A DNA stretch of 64,000 nt from Purpureocillium takamizusanense. Its lineage: Eukaryota; Ascomycota; Sordariomycetes; Hypocreales; Ophiocordycipitaceae. The DNA lies in contig NC_063074.1 in the NCBI RefSeq assembly GCF_022605165.1, forward strand, positions 833,501-897,500, written 5' to 3'. The translations under genes were made by a program, and so were the position numbers. Positions 1 through 13,600 of the stretch are shown one piece after another (positions within the stretch are counted from its first letter, which is position 1; each line of letters begins with the position of its first letter). Below the pieces are notes generated by a model that saw nothing but the letters and a program-made list of their open reading frames with translations, searched no databases and was not told the origin of the DNA.

Positions 1-3000
1 TGCATCATAACTCGTCCATGTGGACGGTGAGGCTTCCCCGCTGCTCATGTCAAAGGCCGGCAGTCCGAGCGCGTGGATGGATGGACACGTCAAAGGTGAT
101 ACGGCACGAGCGACGTGCGTATTCGCCGACCAACGTGCGTTTCCTGTGCGCTGCTTGCCTGCCCGTCCGTGTGTACGCATGCATGTACTTTGTCCTTCCG
201 TGTCCAGTAGTAATAGAGTGACAGGCGAGCACACCCACGAGGCTGCAATACTACATTGTACTTGGTATGTACGAACTTCGCAGCAGAGCAGGACTGTGGT
301 GCTCGGCCGCCACGACGTGCTGTGTGTCTCACTACGCGCGCCAGGGGGGAGCGGAAAGGAAGCACTACCCGAGGTAGTGGCGCCGGCGCAGACGACGAAC
401 TTGCGAGGTTTCTCGAAGGGCGAGCTGAGCCAATACAGACTTGCCAACGTACTTGATACACAGGGCCGATGCGTACAAACGCAGGAGTATCCTGTATCCT
501 GCGCTACTACAAGTGACGTATTCGAAGATGGCGGGCACGAGACCTGCTCGGCCAGCACCGACATGGGGGTTCGTTCGTGTGGGGTGGTACCGTGGTAGTA
601 GGTATTTGCAGAGGAACGGATGCGACCGCCTTCCAAGAAAACCCACAAGAAAGTGGACGTAGTAACTACCTAGTACTGTAGCAGTAGACCGTCGTAGACG
701 TATTTGTTGTCTCGGATCGATTGGAGAAGACTCGGCACGCAGCGTGACCGGTACGCCCTAGCCTCCCTCTCGGCCTTCCATTCCGTCGGCCGACGCGTCA
801 AAGAACCTAATAATAATTCCCGTTTTCTCTCTGTTGTGAGCTGTGCGAAGTACATGAAAGCAAGCATCGGGGGGAGGGGCCAACACATACTGAAGGCTCT
901 TTGCGACAAGCGTTTACCTCTTTTTCTTCCTTGATGTTCCCTTTTTGGGGGTCTCTCTTTTTGTTTGCTATCGTTGAGATGTCGTTGTTGCGAGTCGTTG
1001 TGGGATCGAGAGGCGGCGACCATCAACATCTCCTGCAAGTCCCCGCGGCCACCAGCTCGGCCGTATCCAAAGGGCGCGAGCAGAAGTGGAATGAGTGGAA
1101 TGAGCTCATCGCCCGCCTAATGCGAGACACGGCGGCCGAGGTTCCACCAGCGACTCAAGTCTAGGCGGGCGCACTGAGCTTCTTTCTGGTTGGCGATAAT
1201 GGTGATCGATCACGCGCCGGGGTTTTGCTCCGTTTCTTTTACGCGTGGTCGTGCGAAGGCCAGCTGTAGGGCGTGGTGTGAAAGAAGATGGGGGTGGGGG
1301 CCCTTGGGTTGACAGACAACACAACAAGAGTCAAGTTTCGTGCCATGTGTAGCCCTGCCTTTGGTTCGCGCCGAGGAGGCAAGGCAGGGCAGGGTTCGCA
1401 GGCGAGAGGGAGGAGCATGGGAGGAGCATGGGTTCGCTGGCTGGTGTCTTGGCATCGAAACCGTCTTGCAGCTCCTCTCTGTCCACCCAAGCCATGTGTC
1501 GTCACCTACGGCCCCAAAGGGATCCGTGAAACGCCAGGTTGGAGGTCGCACGGACCGGGAGTGTGTGCACGACACCGGGTCACTGCCGAGCGCCAAGGCA
1601 GTAGTTACGTTACCTGGTTCTCGCATGCGACGTGGAGTCTTGGGAGCTTGCCACTAGGCACGACCAGGGGGAGTAGTACTGCCTTTCAGTTGGGAGATGC
1701 ACCCACCACTAGCCTCCGCGATACCGTGGTTTAGCAAGTGCCGACCTGGCTAAATGTAAGCTGGCCTCAATGCATAAAGGCAAATACGAGGGCAGAGTTA
1801 AGGCACCAGATTAGGTTTCCCGGCAGTTGAGCGAAGGAGGAAACGAGGCTGGGTCCGAGACGAGGGACTCTGAGATGGCGTCTGAGAGTCCCTTGCACCC
1901 CGTCTGTGCGCCGCCTTGCCAAGCAAGTGAGTCGGACCCCGCGCGTGGAAGATGATTCTTTTTCTTCTTCCTGCCCTCCTCCCAAAGTCGCCTCTCGGCC
2001 TAACGGATTGCGACTGTTTCGCCGTTGTCATGGTCGCTCTTGGCATCGTAGGCATGTCGGAAAAGTCTGACAAGGTGAGGAGGCACGGGCACGCACGAGG
2101 TCACAGCTCGCTGCCGGTGCACAATGACGCTAGAGTGTCGCACAGGCTGCGTGTTGTTGGTGTCCAGCCAGCAGAGTGCTCGTGTCCCGTGAGCGTTCAT
2201 GGCCACCCCGCGAAGCACAAAGCCCGGGGCACAACAACGAACGTATCCTCTGTGGCTCGTGGACGCCGGCTGTGCGACTGACTGCTCGTCGTGGGCCTCT
2301 GTCGGCTGCCGATTGACGTGCCTCCCCCGCCGTGACACAACACGCGCCGTATCAACGGGCGGCGAGTGGGATGTATGCCGACTCGGCCGTGACGCTCTCG
2401 AGCAACGGGTCCGGGTGTGGGCTGTTCGTATTCATAGATGGCACAGGGCCGAGCATGGTGTAGCATGGCCTGTCCGGCAGTGATGAGCCCTGTTGTTATC
2501 CGCTCTCGTTATGATCGCCCAGCGAGCGTTGTTGACAGAGCCGCCGATGGAGGATTAATGATGATTGACTGTTAGTCGCCGGGGCGAGCGGGAGGCGCGT
2601 GCCTGGGCGTCGGTCGCACCCAATCACGGGCCCAGGGATCGCCCAAAAAGTGCGGTGAGTTGCGCCTGCCCTGGGAGCTGCCGTCATCGATGCCTGTGTG
2701 CGCTGGCAAGCACCTCAGTGCTTGCTGCCAAAAAATGATTAAAAATCCGTCCACCTCATGTATCGATGCCGTCCGGCGCAAGTATCTGCCGTTATACCTG
2801 CCGCTGTCTTCCGTGCCTACCATCCTACCTATGCGCTATCTTGTACAACTTTAGGTACCAGCTCGAAGTCGTGGTACGTACTAAGGTAGGGTACATCCAG
2901 GGCTGGACTGATCGGCTGTATGTGGGGGCAGCCAGGCGCCATAGGGCCACTGGCAGACAGGAAAGCGCCTCCAGGCTAGCGAAGCTGACACTGACACCAC

Positions 3001-4391
3001 ACGTCCGGAGCTCCGCATGGAGAGCGCAATCTCTCGCTGAAACACGTTTGCAGAGGCTGAGACCGTCCAGCGTCGCGCTCCGTCCCGACTGGAAGCCTGC
3101 TAGGTAGCTTTGCCGCGGCGTTTTCTTGCTTAGACGCCCGCCCTTGCTCAATCTCGCGGGCGCGAACTGCCTTGCTTGCTCGGCTTGCTCGGGCGACTGC
3201 TCCACGGGGTCCCAGACGCTCCACGATGGCATGGCACCGAAGCCATTGCGCCTCGGTGCCTCCAATTATCACAACAGGAGGTGCTTCGGGCTTTCTGTAT
3301 GCATGACGGTGCTACTAAAAATGACGAGTCTTGAAGCGGGCACAGATTGCCTCGCGAACAGTCGCCGTGCTCACGGCCGTGGCTGGGCATGCAGTTCCTT
3401 GTCTGCCGTCAGTCACCCCCCGGGGTGGGCGGACCATCTGCGAGCCTGCGACCCTCCCTGGCTCCAGGAACAACAAGCGTGTATCACGATGCAGCCGCTC
3501 CCGTCCAGCAAAGCCCGGCCAGCGGGTCGTGAGGCATCTTCTCACGACACAGGAGGCTGACGGAACCCCCGATACCTACTTCGGGGCCGTCGCCACAGCC
3601 GCAGGCGCCGGCTGTGCCTTTGCACTTGGCTCCGCCGTCTGCCGACCTCAGTTGGCCCTGCTGGAAAGGGGTCTCGCTCTCTCTCTCTCTCTGTCTCTTG
3701 TTCTGCTTATCAGTCGACATCGGCGTCACTCGACCCGAGCCGGTCAGCTGCCAAGTTCGCGGCTTTCAAGGGCTCCAAGGGCTCACCTGAGGCAAGCAAA
3801 GCTCCACGAATGTTGTGTGTGTGTGTGTGTGTGTGTTGCTGCACTCGTCCGCCATGCCATCACCCGTTGCCTCCCTCTGCGTCCCTCCTTGATCACGTTG
3901 CCCGGCTGGTGCGGTGGTGCATCGACACGTCTCCTCCCATCCCCCCTCAACCATGTCGTGCCATGGCCACCATGGCTATGCCGCTCAACGTGGTCGATGC
4001 TTGACCTTGCCCCGGACCCAGGTCACATTCAGTCCGGCCAGACGACGTCGCTCATCCTGCCCTGCCTGCCTGCCTGCTCTGCCCTTCCACAAGCGGGTAC
4101 TCGTGCCCTCGCCCGCCTGCCCGTGCTTCCTTTGTCTGACCTTTGATGATCCACCTGATTCACATCATCATTCCCCTCTCATGTTTTGATATTTACAGTG
4201 CAACTACTACTACGTGCGTGGGACTTGTTGCCGGTCTAAACATACAGCTTCGGCTTTTAAGCACTCTTGCCCGCCGCCGCTCGACACCCAGCCACAACGG
4301 ATTCACCCTCCTCCCCTCTCTTGTGTCAAGCTCTTCGACGCTCCTTGCTTTGCAAGACTTTGACCTGCTTCGGCCATAATAAGTCGTCAAC
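1..4391. other. Gene-poor region upstream of the GH76 gene
   Basis: No reading frame here looks like a real protein. The open stretches are low-complexity and overlap in several frames, which is usual for GC-rich fungal intergenic DNA. Simple repeats are visible: a CT tract at 3677-3692, a TG tract at 3814-3836 and a CTGC-rich run around 4057-4078. The last 300 bases before 4392 are pyrimidine-rich and probably contain the promoter and leader of the GH76 gene. Confidence 0.6.
3814..3836. repeat. (TG)n microsatellite
   Basis: About eleven uninterrupted TG units. The repeat gives a false Cys-Val run in one forward frame, which helps show that this frame is not coding. A shorter CT tract lies 120 bp upstream at 3677-3692. 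Confidence 0.9.
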
Positions 4392-5603
4392 ATGTTACCC
4401 AGTAGCAGCACTAGCTGGCAAGCAGCCTTAACCGCGGCGCTCTGCGCCTTCGCGCCTAGAGTTGACGCCGCCGACCCCGAAACATACGCTGCTCGCGCCT
4501 CTCAAGCTATTGAGTCACTGAACCTTGACTTCTACAACGTCGAGACGGGCATCTGGGACAACGCTTGGTGGAACAGCGCCAACGTTCTCACAACCATCGC
4601 CGAGTTCGCCAAACTGAGCCGTAACGACGCTAACGAACTCAACGTCGGCGGATATATGCGCAACACCTTTAACCAGGCGCAAAAAACAGATGTGAAGACA
4701 ACCAAGTCTATTGCGAAAAATGGCATGGTCTCCTCCGTGTACTGTCTAGATGCAGGTAAAGGCTGTATGGCTAAGCGCGAGTTCCTCGGCAAGCGCGGCT
4801 TCCAAAACTTCCTCAACGAGTACTACGATGACGAGGGCTGGTGGGCTCTGGCGTTGATACGCGCATACGACGCGGCTGGAGACCAGGGCTATTTGGACGC
4901 GGCAGTCGACATCTTCAAAGATATGAAGACAGGCATCGGCACTCCCTGCGGCGGCGGCATCTTCTGGAGCAAGGACCGCAAGTACGTCAACGCCATCGCC
5001 AACGAGCTCTATCTCTCGGTGGCCGCTTCGCTCGCCAATCGCGTCTCAGAAGAGAAAAAGAGAAAGGAATATCTCAGCATCGCGAAATCCCAGTGGCAGT
5101 GGTTTGAGAGAAGCGGCATGATCAATGAAAACAGCCTCATCAACGACGGCCTCGACAGCAACTGCAAGAATAATGGTCTGCAAACTTGGTCGTACAACCA
5201 AGGCGTCATACTCGGCGGCCTGGCCGAGCTCAGCATGGCTACCGGGGACATTCAATACGTTGAGAAGGCGATGCCCATCGCCAAGGCGGCCATTCAAGCG
5301 CTCCAAAACGAGCAGGGCATTCTCGTCGAGACGGACAAGTGTGAGCTGAGGGACGGCAACTGCGGCAAGGACGGTCAACAGTTCAAGGGTGTTTTTATTC
5401 GCAACCTTCGATACCTTCACGCGGTGGCGCCGGACACAGAGTTCTCCGACTTCATCATGCGAAACGCCGACTTCATTTGGGACCACGACCGGGACGATGG
5501 GAAGTTGGGCGCGTCCTGGCCAGGGCCCTTTGTGGCCCACACAGGCCCGTCGCAGAGCAGCGCTCTTGACGCGCTCGTGGCCGCCATCGCCGTCAGCCAA
5601 TAA
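4392..5603 (+). CDS. Secreted glycoside hydrolase family 76 protein (alpha-1,6-mannanase-like)
   Basis: Intronless gene of 403 residues. It starts with a typical secretion signal (hydrophobic stretch about residues 9-21, likely cleavage after VDA at 26). The mature part has GH76 features: WDNAWWNSAN near residue 55, the YYDDEGWWALA motif with the paired acidic residues D146-D147 that act in catalysis in this family, a PCGGGIFW segment and an NAIANELYLSVAASLA helix typical of the alpha/alpha barrel. GH76 enzymes act on alpha-1,6-mannan; the fungal DFG5/DCW1 branch cross-links GPI proteins to the cell wall. This protein is shorter than DFG5/DCW1 and ends in VAAIAVSQ with no clear GPI omega site or hydrophobic tail, so I infer a freely secreted enzyme. 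The family call is firm; substrate and role are inferred. Confidence 0.92.
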   Translation: MLPSSSTSWQAALTAALCAFAPRVDAADPETYAARASQAIESLNLDFYNVETGIWDNAWWNSANVLTTIAEFAKLSRNDANELNVGGYMRNTFNQAQKTDVKTTKSIAKNGMVSSVYCLDAGKGCMAKREFLGKRGFQNFLNEYYDDEGWWALALIRAYDAAGDQGYLDAAVDIFKDMKTGIGTPCGGGIFWSKDRKYVNAIANELYLSVAASLANRVSEEKKRKEYLSIAKSQWQWFERSGMINENSLINDGLDSNCKNNGLQTWSYNQGVILGGLAELSMATGDIQYVEKAMPIAKAAIQALQNEQGILVETDKCELRDGNCGKDGQQFKGVFIRNLRYLHAVAPDTEFSDFIMRNADFIWDHDRDDGKLGASWPGPFVAHTGPSQSSALDALVAAIAVSQ

Positions 5604-6667
5604 TCTCCCGCAAAACACCTTGGGCTAAGGATCCGGCCTTTGACGGACAGACGAACTTGTCGAAAGAGACAATATTTATTATTTCGAGCACATATTTTAC
5701 AACAACGACCTCGACACCGAGCAGTCGAGAATCTTCACGGCCCCCCTCAATCGGCGAGTGCGGCGCATTCGGCATCCGCAACTCCCACTTACTACTTGTC
5801 TCTCTAATGTCTTAAGTCACGCTGATGATGGTACATATCGAGGAAGAGAACATGAAACTACATATATCAGAGTGGTAGTTTTGGAGAGTTGGGAACGTTG
5901 AATAAAACAGCGTCAGAACCTGTGCTTTCGTGGTCTCTTTGTCCTGATGTGACCAATTATGTCGTAACATTAGTTATCGCAATGCTTGCGAAGGCAGCCA
6001 GTCTGCTATCGTGTTCACCATCGTAACCCGTCTGTGAAGTACAGGCCGCCATCTCCGAAGAAAACAGGTTTGCCAGAAATTGAACACCTATACGCGTGAC
6101 AGCTTCCGTGAGGCGATCTCCAACAGCACAGTCTGCGCAACCCAAGCGTGAACAGTTTCGTGGTCTACGCGGTGCTGCATTGTGGTATCGCGGGATTGTT
6201 CAGCTACCCGGCACGTGTGTCCGTCCACTGACGAGCCAAGGAGATTCTGGCAGCTCCACCACCTCACCAGCATCACCCACACTCACCAACCTCACGACTC
6301 ACGAAGCCGTAATGATTCGCCACGGTCGGCGGTAAGTAGCGTCACACTCTCATTGCTCAGACGCTGGGATGCTGCATGAAGCGGAATCATTTGCACAGTG
6401 GACACTGCCTTTGACCTGCGACGGGTCTCCTCGTTTTTTTTTTTTTTGCCTGCTACGTGCGAACGAGGGGTTGAGACGCGAGCTGCCCGACGCATCCAGC
6501 GTCTTTATTCCGGACGCTGCTTGCGCAACGTCTAGCAGCGGCGAGCACTTGGTGGAATCTGCTCTAGAACGTCAGTGGCGGAACAAAAGCCGCCCAAGCA
6601 ACGAAAGTACCACGAACTCGGTGTCAGCAATAGGGCCTCCAGAAGACAAGACTGATTCGCAGCCGCC
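5604..6667. other. Intergenic region between GH76 and cofactor D genes
   Basis: It contains the GH76 3' untranslated region and the promoter and leader of the next gene. A run of 14 T lies at 6434-6447. I see no gene here. Confidence 0.6.
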
Positions 6668-9600
6668 ATGGACGCCCCTGACGCGGAGCTCGATGTCAAG
6701 CTCCAAAAGATGTCGGGTGACCTCCTCGCCGACCTCGACCGCGCCATCGCCTCACTACCGCGCAAGTCAGACGGCCGCGGAGGTGTGCGGGTGCGCTCCC
6801 ATGTGCGAACGCGCGAGACTCTGAGCGCCGTCACCTCGGTAAGCCCTCTCTCTGTCCCTTATCTACCGTTAGCCACACGCTTCGACCATCGCGAGCCCCC
6901 CCCCGCGTCTTAGTCGGCGCTGTTGCTGATGCATCGACCCCTACAGATTCTTGACATGTTCCAGGAGCTGCCTCAGCTGCTCGACCCCCATCTGCCCAAA
7001 TGGATCCCCTTCCTCGCCGATGCGTACCTAGAGTCCATCCAGGCGGCTCGCAACCAAGGGCCTCGCCGGGGCGACAAGTCGCAATTTCTTGCGCCGCTCG
7101 ACTTCGCAATCTGCCGTATCTTGTACACTTTTTGCAAGGTGCGCGGCGAGAAGGTCATCGTGCGGTTCCTCAATGCCGAGACCAGATACCTTGAGGATCT
7201 GCTGTCTGCCATCGAGGATGCGGAGGAGCATGCGGCCACAGCGCGAGACGGCGGCGATGCTGTCGACACCAGGAAAGAGTGGCAGTGGGAGCAGAGATAC
7301 ATCGTGCTGCTGTGGCTGTCACATCAACTGCTGGCGCCATTCGACCTTGCCACAATTTCCTCCATGGACGTCGAGGATGCGGCGCTCCCTGAGATTCCGG
7401 GATTCAAGTGGCCAGAGGCGCTCCCGGGCATCACTATGCGGGTCATCCCGCTAGCCATCAAGTACCTTGCCAATCCGGGGAAGGAGAAGGATGCAGCCAA
7501 AGCGTTGCTTGTGCGCGTCGCGATGCGCCGGGACATGCAGCAGCTAGGCGTCTTGGATAGCTTGGTTCACTGGGCTTTGACCTCGCTTCGCTCGCCGAAG
7601 CATGGGTCTTTGGAGAGCATGCATCTCTATCTTGGCGTACTCTCCTTTCTCGCTGGCTTGTTGCGCGCCTCTGCGGAAACATCAGACCTTGACAGGTCGC
7701 TCCCCTCCATATTCGACACTGTTTACGGCATCACGACTGGAGATTCGGAGCTCTCGAAGATGCTCCTACCGTTGGCAGTTGTTCGAAAGATGATCCTCAA
7801 GGTCATACGGTCTGTCATAGTATCTCTCCTGCGGAAAACACCGCAGGACGCGACCAGTACCGAACTGACCGAGACGACCATCGGCTACTTACTGGAGAAC
7901 CTGTCAGACAGCGATACGCCGGTGAGATTGGCTGCCAGTAAGGCGCTCAGTGTTATTACCTTGAAGCTAGATCCAGAAATGGCGTCGCAGGTCGTCGAGG
8001 CTGTCCTTGAATCTTTGAATAAGAACGTCCTCTGGACCAAACCTGTCGGCGGCTCGGGGGTCAAACCAAGTCGAGATCTGTCGGCCGTGAACAGCCTCGA
8101 GTGGCACGGCTTGATGCTCACGCTATCGCACCTCCTATACAGGCGGTCGCCTCCTGCTACACAGCTCTCAGATATCATCCATGCGCTGCTGCTCGGCTTG
8201 TCGTTCGAGCAACGCAGCACGTCTGGTGGCAGTGTCGGGGCTAACGTCAGGGATGCCGCTTGTTTTGGAGTCTGGGCCATCGCCCGCCGCTACTCGACCC
8301 AAGAGCTCCTCGCTGTCACCACGAAGTCGGTCTTTGCCGCCAAGGCACATCCTCCCGAGGACTCTGTCCTACAGGTGCTCGGGACGGAGCTCGTCACGAC
8401 GGCGGCGCTAGACCCGGCCGGGAACATTCGCCGGGGTGCCTCGGCGGCCTTGCAAGAGCTCATCGGCCGACATCCGGACACAGTGGACCAGGGAATCGCC
8501 GTGGTTCAAACCGTTGACTACCATGCGGTTGCGCGGAGGTCTCGAGCTATCGAGGAGGTCGCAACCAACGCCACTAAGCTATCGCCCAAGTACGGAGAGG
8601 CCCTAACAGACGGGATCCTGGGTTGGCGGGGCATTGGAGACATAGACGCGCCTTCACGGCGAGTTGCAGGTTCCGCATTTGGTGTTCTCACCGCTGAACT
8701 GGCACGATCGAGCCCAGAAGCTGGACTATCTCGATTCCACGATTCCGTGCGGCTCGTGTCGCGGAGGATCGAAACGCTAGTGAAGAGACAGGTTGAGGAG
8801 CGGCATGGCCTCTTACTCTGCTTAGCCTCAGTTATCGATCAGATCCCCGCTGCTGTCAGCATCGCCAGAGATCAGGGACTAGAGGGCGCCTCGCTCAGCT
8901 CGGCGCTGTCCCAAGAGATCTTGTCAAACGTTTCCAAGATCCTGGAAGACTGTGCTGCGGTCAAATACCGCAAGCCTGAACTGATCGCTGAAGCTGCGAG
9001 CCAGGTCGTTGTAGCCGCGGTGCCTGCCCTCCAGGCTACTCTGCTGCCTGGCATACGGGACTTTATCTTGCAGAAGGGGCGCGACACCCTCTCGGCACGC
9101 CAAGGGGGCTATCTGAAGCTCGTCACCGCGTTGGACGAAGGCCGCCCTGCAAACACGGTTACCGACGCCCTCATATCCAAATTGCGTGCAATTATCCCCG
9201 CGTGGTTGAGCAGACGTGAACCAGAGGCTATTGAACCAGCTTCGACAGCTGCGTTAGTTCTGCTCATATTCTCTTCCCCGAAAGATCGCATCAATTTGTT
9301 GAGCGACTGGGCTACCATTGTCAGGAGTAAGCCAACAAGTCGGACAGTGGCAACTGGCATTGGCTATCTCCAGGCCCTTGCGCTGGCGCAACCATTAGCA
9401 GCCCTGGATAATCCTGACGGGGCGGAGATGACCGACGACGTGGCCTGCGAAGCACTCCGCGAGCGGTGGAGATCAGACACGGACGTTGACACCAGAAGCG
9501 CTATCCTGCAGAGCCTGATACTAAGCAACATTCTCAAGTCAAAGCCTCTGACGTTTTTGGGACACCTGAAAGATGGGCTGGACGACTACACCACGAATGC

Positions 9601-10650
9601 ACGGGGCGACGTAGGCTCCCATGTGAGAGTTCAGGCCCTGAGGGCGGTGCGAGCTCTTTGGCAAGACCTCGGCGACGAGCGCGTCGGCCGACAGGGCTGG
9701 GTTCAAGATTCCATCAATGCGCTCCTCCACAGCACATTGCGCCTCGCGGCCGAGAAACTGGACCGTGTCCGGCCTGTGGCCAGATCAGCAATTGCTTTGA
9801 CACTGAAACGAGAGTGAGTAGTGACGCACCCTGATCAATGGATTGATATTGTGCGTGTCTATGTCTAGCTAACGATATCTTACGCAACACGTTCAGACAC
9901 GCCAAGCGATTCGAAGCCCTCGGCTTCTCGTCCAAAGGCTATTTCGAAGAGCTGCTAAACCTCATCGCGCCTGACTGCATGCACCCCTGGCTCGGTCACC
10001 CGGCCTGGGCAGACGCCGGTGTTTGGATGGACGAGCTCCTTGCCGGCTACGTGACGTCGGCAGATACAGGCAACGACGACCTAGTCATCGCCAGCCGCGC
10101 CGCGCTGACGGCGTTTTGTGAGGGGCCATCGAACGCCAGGCTCAGCCTTGTGTGCACCGCGCTCATGCATAACCTGCGCGAGCGGCAGGGCGAGGATCGT
10201 GTCATCGTGCCGACACTCGAGATCATTGCGTTTCTCTTCAGCTGCGGCCTCTTCCAGCGGTGCCGGCACGTGGACCTCCGCGCCCTATGCCTGCAGACCC
10301 AAAAGGCCGGCTACAAATCCGGAAACGTCCGGAAGATCGTGGCCTGCGTCAAGGTCTACGGAGGTGTGGCATCCATGAGCGTCAGCGACGCTGGTGAAGG
10401 TGGTGCTAGTAGTGGTGGCAACGGCTCTGCCGTGCAGGAGGCGCGCAGGCGACTCGGGGCGCTGCTGTCCCATCCCTGGCCGCGGGTGCGCAGCGTCGTG
10501 GTCGACGAGCTGTGGGCCCTGACGGGAGGCATCAACGTCCCGGAGGAGGCGGACGGGCCTGCCGTGAGCTCTCCGTTGACCGGTGTGGACTGGGCAAAGG
10601 CAGACAAGGCACTGATCCGAGCCGTCGTCCAGGAGCTGCGTTTGGCATGA
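6668..10650 (+). CDS. CIN1: Tubulin-folding cofactor D
   Basis: Three exons: 6668-6838, 6947-9813 and 9897-10650, giving 1263 residues, close to the usual cofactor D length of about 1200. Intron 1 has donor GTAAGC and acceptor CTACAG. Intron 2 has donor GTGAGT, branch AGCTAAC and acceptor TTCAG, and joins the frame cleanly. The N-terminus is short and charged; exon 2 opens with ILDMFQELPQLLDPHLPKW, typical of this family, followed by about 900 residues of HEAT/armadillo-like helices. The last exon carries the C-terminal TFCD domain (KRFEALGFSSKGYFEELLNL). Cofactor D binds beta-tubulin and works with cofactors A, B, C and E to assemble and disassemble alpha/beta-tubulin dimers in the cytosol. 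The homologues are yeast CIN1, fission yeast alp1 and human TBCD. Confidence 0.93.
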
Positions 10651-13600
10651 GCGCCGCTGCTACTAACTAACTAACTAGTACGCAAGAGATGGACGGGGGC
10701 GCGCAGGCAAACAAACCTTGAACAGCGCGCTCGTTGAGAGCCCGCCTCTAATACAAAGCGTAATAACAAACAGCAATGCGATCAATGCGCCTGATGAAAG
10801 CGTTGGGGGGGAATCAAAACACCTTCGCATGAAGAAGGGAAATGCACGCACGCACGCACACACGTCGAACGGGCATCGATCGGTTGCCTTGGAACCCGAC
10901 CGAGTGGCCCGTTTATCATTTACAAGCGCTGCTGGTCTGTTCGTCATGCACCATCGGTTCGGACGAGATCGCCCGGACGATGCATGGATCACACTCGATA
11001 TATTGTATATGTATCCATCTGTTTGTCAATGCGCGCCTGCGACTACTATCCCATACTTGCGTAGACGGACCGCTCTGTGGATGAGCACGTTGTTATCAAA
11101 CGACGGCGGATGCCCAAAGCACGTTGCCTTCCTGCCACCAGCCGGACAAGTTCGGACTCCATCCGTAGCAGTAAAATCTGATTAGTCTCTGCATGCGGAC
11201 CCCTTCGCGGCGCCTATGCAGCTGACCCCCCCGATGATCCCTGACGGGCAATGCATGTCATTCCTTGGGGTGTTCTGGGCAAAGATCCAGGGGCGGTGTG
11301 CGTGGTCGGCACGTTCTTCCCGTCGAGGACGGGAAGGCTGACTTGAATAAAATGCAACGTTGGCGTCATGACATTGTTATTTGTATTCAGCCAGCCAGGC
11401 ATGTCACAATATGAACGCACCAAAATCTCTTATCTGGGTCCATGTCCGCCTAACGTTGGGCCAGCAGGCCCAGTCCTGGGAAGTTCGCTCGTCGCCCTCG
11501 AAATACAGCCTGGGGGCGCAATCATACACAACTCCCTCCCCTCCCCTCCCTGGCTAATTGCCTCTGTTGCGGGCCACGAAAAAGGCGAACGCGGCAGGCT
11601 TCCCTGCTTGCGAGAGCCAAGGAAGAAGCTTTCCGAGAGCTTTAAAATCCTGCGCATTTGGGAGTCAAGCGGGCGGCGTGATCATGCTTGATTAGTGACC
11701 TGGACCATGCCTACCTTACCATGCCAATTGTGGGGCAACCGCACACGGGAGCTGGCTTTCATCAAAGCTGCATGACACCACCACCGCTATCAAAGCACCA
11801 ACGGCTGGCCCCCAGGCGCGCCCACTGGGTTGTTGGTCCTGAGCAGTGTCGACTTTGTGATGCAACTGCCACCCCGCGCTGCCGTGAAGGCTGGTCAGCA
11901 CAGCCGCCGGTGCAGTACAGTACAGTGTAGTACAGTACTCGACCGACGACGAATTGTCGAATCGCTCCGTGACGGATTCTGGTTGGCTCGGGCTGGGGAC
12001 TTTTGCCTCTCGTCGTCGCTTGCACGACGCATGGAGGGGCTGCAACCCAGCCTGCCGGGACCGACACGGCACAGTGGATCCTTCGGTGACGGGGAAGTGC
12101 AAGTCCTCGGACGGAGGCGGGTCGCGCCTGGGGAGGAAGGCAGGGGTCAGCATTGGAGAGGGTGGATACGTAGCGACAGCTGGAGCCAAAGGACTAGACC
12201 GCGGGGTGCTGGACGGGGAGAAGCGGATGCGCTTCGATGATCCAGTCGGTGACCAGCTTGATGAGGGGGGCCTGGTGCTGAATGATGTTTTGCAGACGGG
12301 GGCAGGAGATCTTCAGGTTAGATACAGACACCGCGCCGCCTGCGACCGAAAGCTTGATCACATTCCTCCCCCTCACCGCTGTCATCTGGGCAGACACAGA
12401 ATGATATCAATAGTAGCCGCCCCTGCGACACGCTGTGCGACGCGGTCGGGGCGGCGGCCGTCGCAATGACGTTGCACGCGTGCGATACTCGAGCTCGAAT
12501 GCGGTGCGGGCGCTGCCGAGAGACACGCAACGTATAGTATACGTAGGCCGCTTCAGAACATTTAGTACCAACAATCAAGATCGACAACGAGAGGCGCCCC
12601 CGTGATTGAACCTTTGCACGGCACTTTTGCGCAGACGAGGTGGCGGATGAGCGAGACCTCCAATGGTCTCGAGTGGGTGTTGAGCGCTGGCTGTTTGGCG
12701 GGCCACAGTGCAGTGCAAGTGCAGGTGCTGCGACGAGAGTGGAAGCGCAGAGAGGATGGAGCCTTGATGTGCAAGTGATGGGTACTACAAGCACACCAGA
12801 CGATGCGAAGTGATATGCGAACTTAAGTGATAAGACGGACGTGAATTGTAGTTACCTTTTGTCCGTACCTGGCCTTGCGTATCAGGCCTGTACCTCAAGC
12901 GCCCGCGCCTGCACCCGACAAAGGATGCACCCCAATTGGCCGCACCAGCTCCAGCCCAAGGCAGGAGAGGCCGACACTGGCGAGGAGATGCAAGCAACCA
13001 AAGGCAGGGAAGGAAGCACCGCGGCGCACCCACCCGGCGCACCTCGTCAGGGCGCAACCGCGGGGAAGGTCGCACACGGTGGCACGAATGGCAACCTGCC
13101 ACCTGCGCTCCCGCCAAGCCAAGGTCGTATGCCGCAACGCCCATGCAAGCCAAGGCTCTCGTCGCGCCAGGCGCAGACTTCGTATTGAGTCGACACGGTG
13201 TTTCGGTTTCTGTAGATAGATGAGTTGCCTGGTCCTGATCCTGCGCGTAATTTCTTGAGCCAGGCCGATGGCGGGAGAGCCCAGGCATGTTCTACCTACC
13301 TGTATTGATGACGGAGCGCGGAAGGCGCTCTGTAGCTCATGGACTTGCTAGATGTGCCTAATAAGGCAAGTACTGCCCTGGGCAGGCCTGGGCTACAACG
13401 TTGGTACTTTGTACTAGCTCCAATGAAAGGGGATGTGGCCATCAATGGTAATACTAAGGTCATGGAAGTCGCGACCTGTACCGACCCTCACCCCTTCCCG
13501 CACAAGTCCTTCCAGTTGCCCAGCACTGAGCCAGCCAGCCCCCCACGGCGTGAAGGCACGCGACGCTTGTGCGGCTGCCTGCCTGCATGGAGAGTCATTG

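Noticed and set aside
3331..4146. 271-codon open frame on the plus strand
   Set aside because: It runs through CT and TG microsatellites (giving Leu-Ser and Cys-Val runs), starts from a non-ATG codon and has no domain. It is likely a chance opening in stop-poor DNA.
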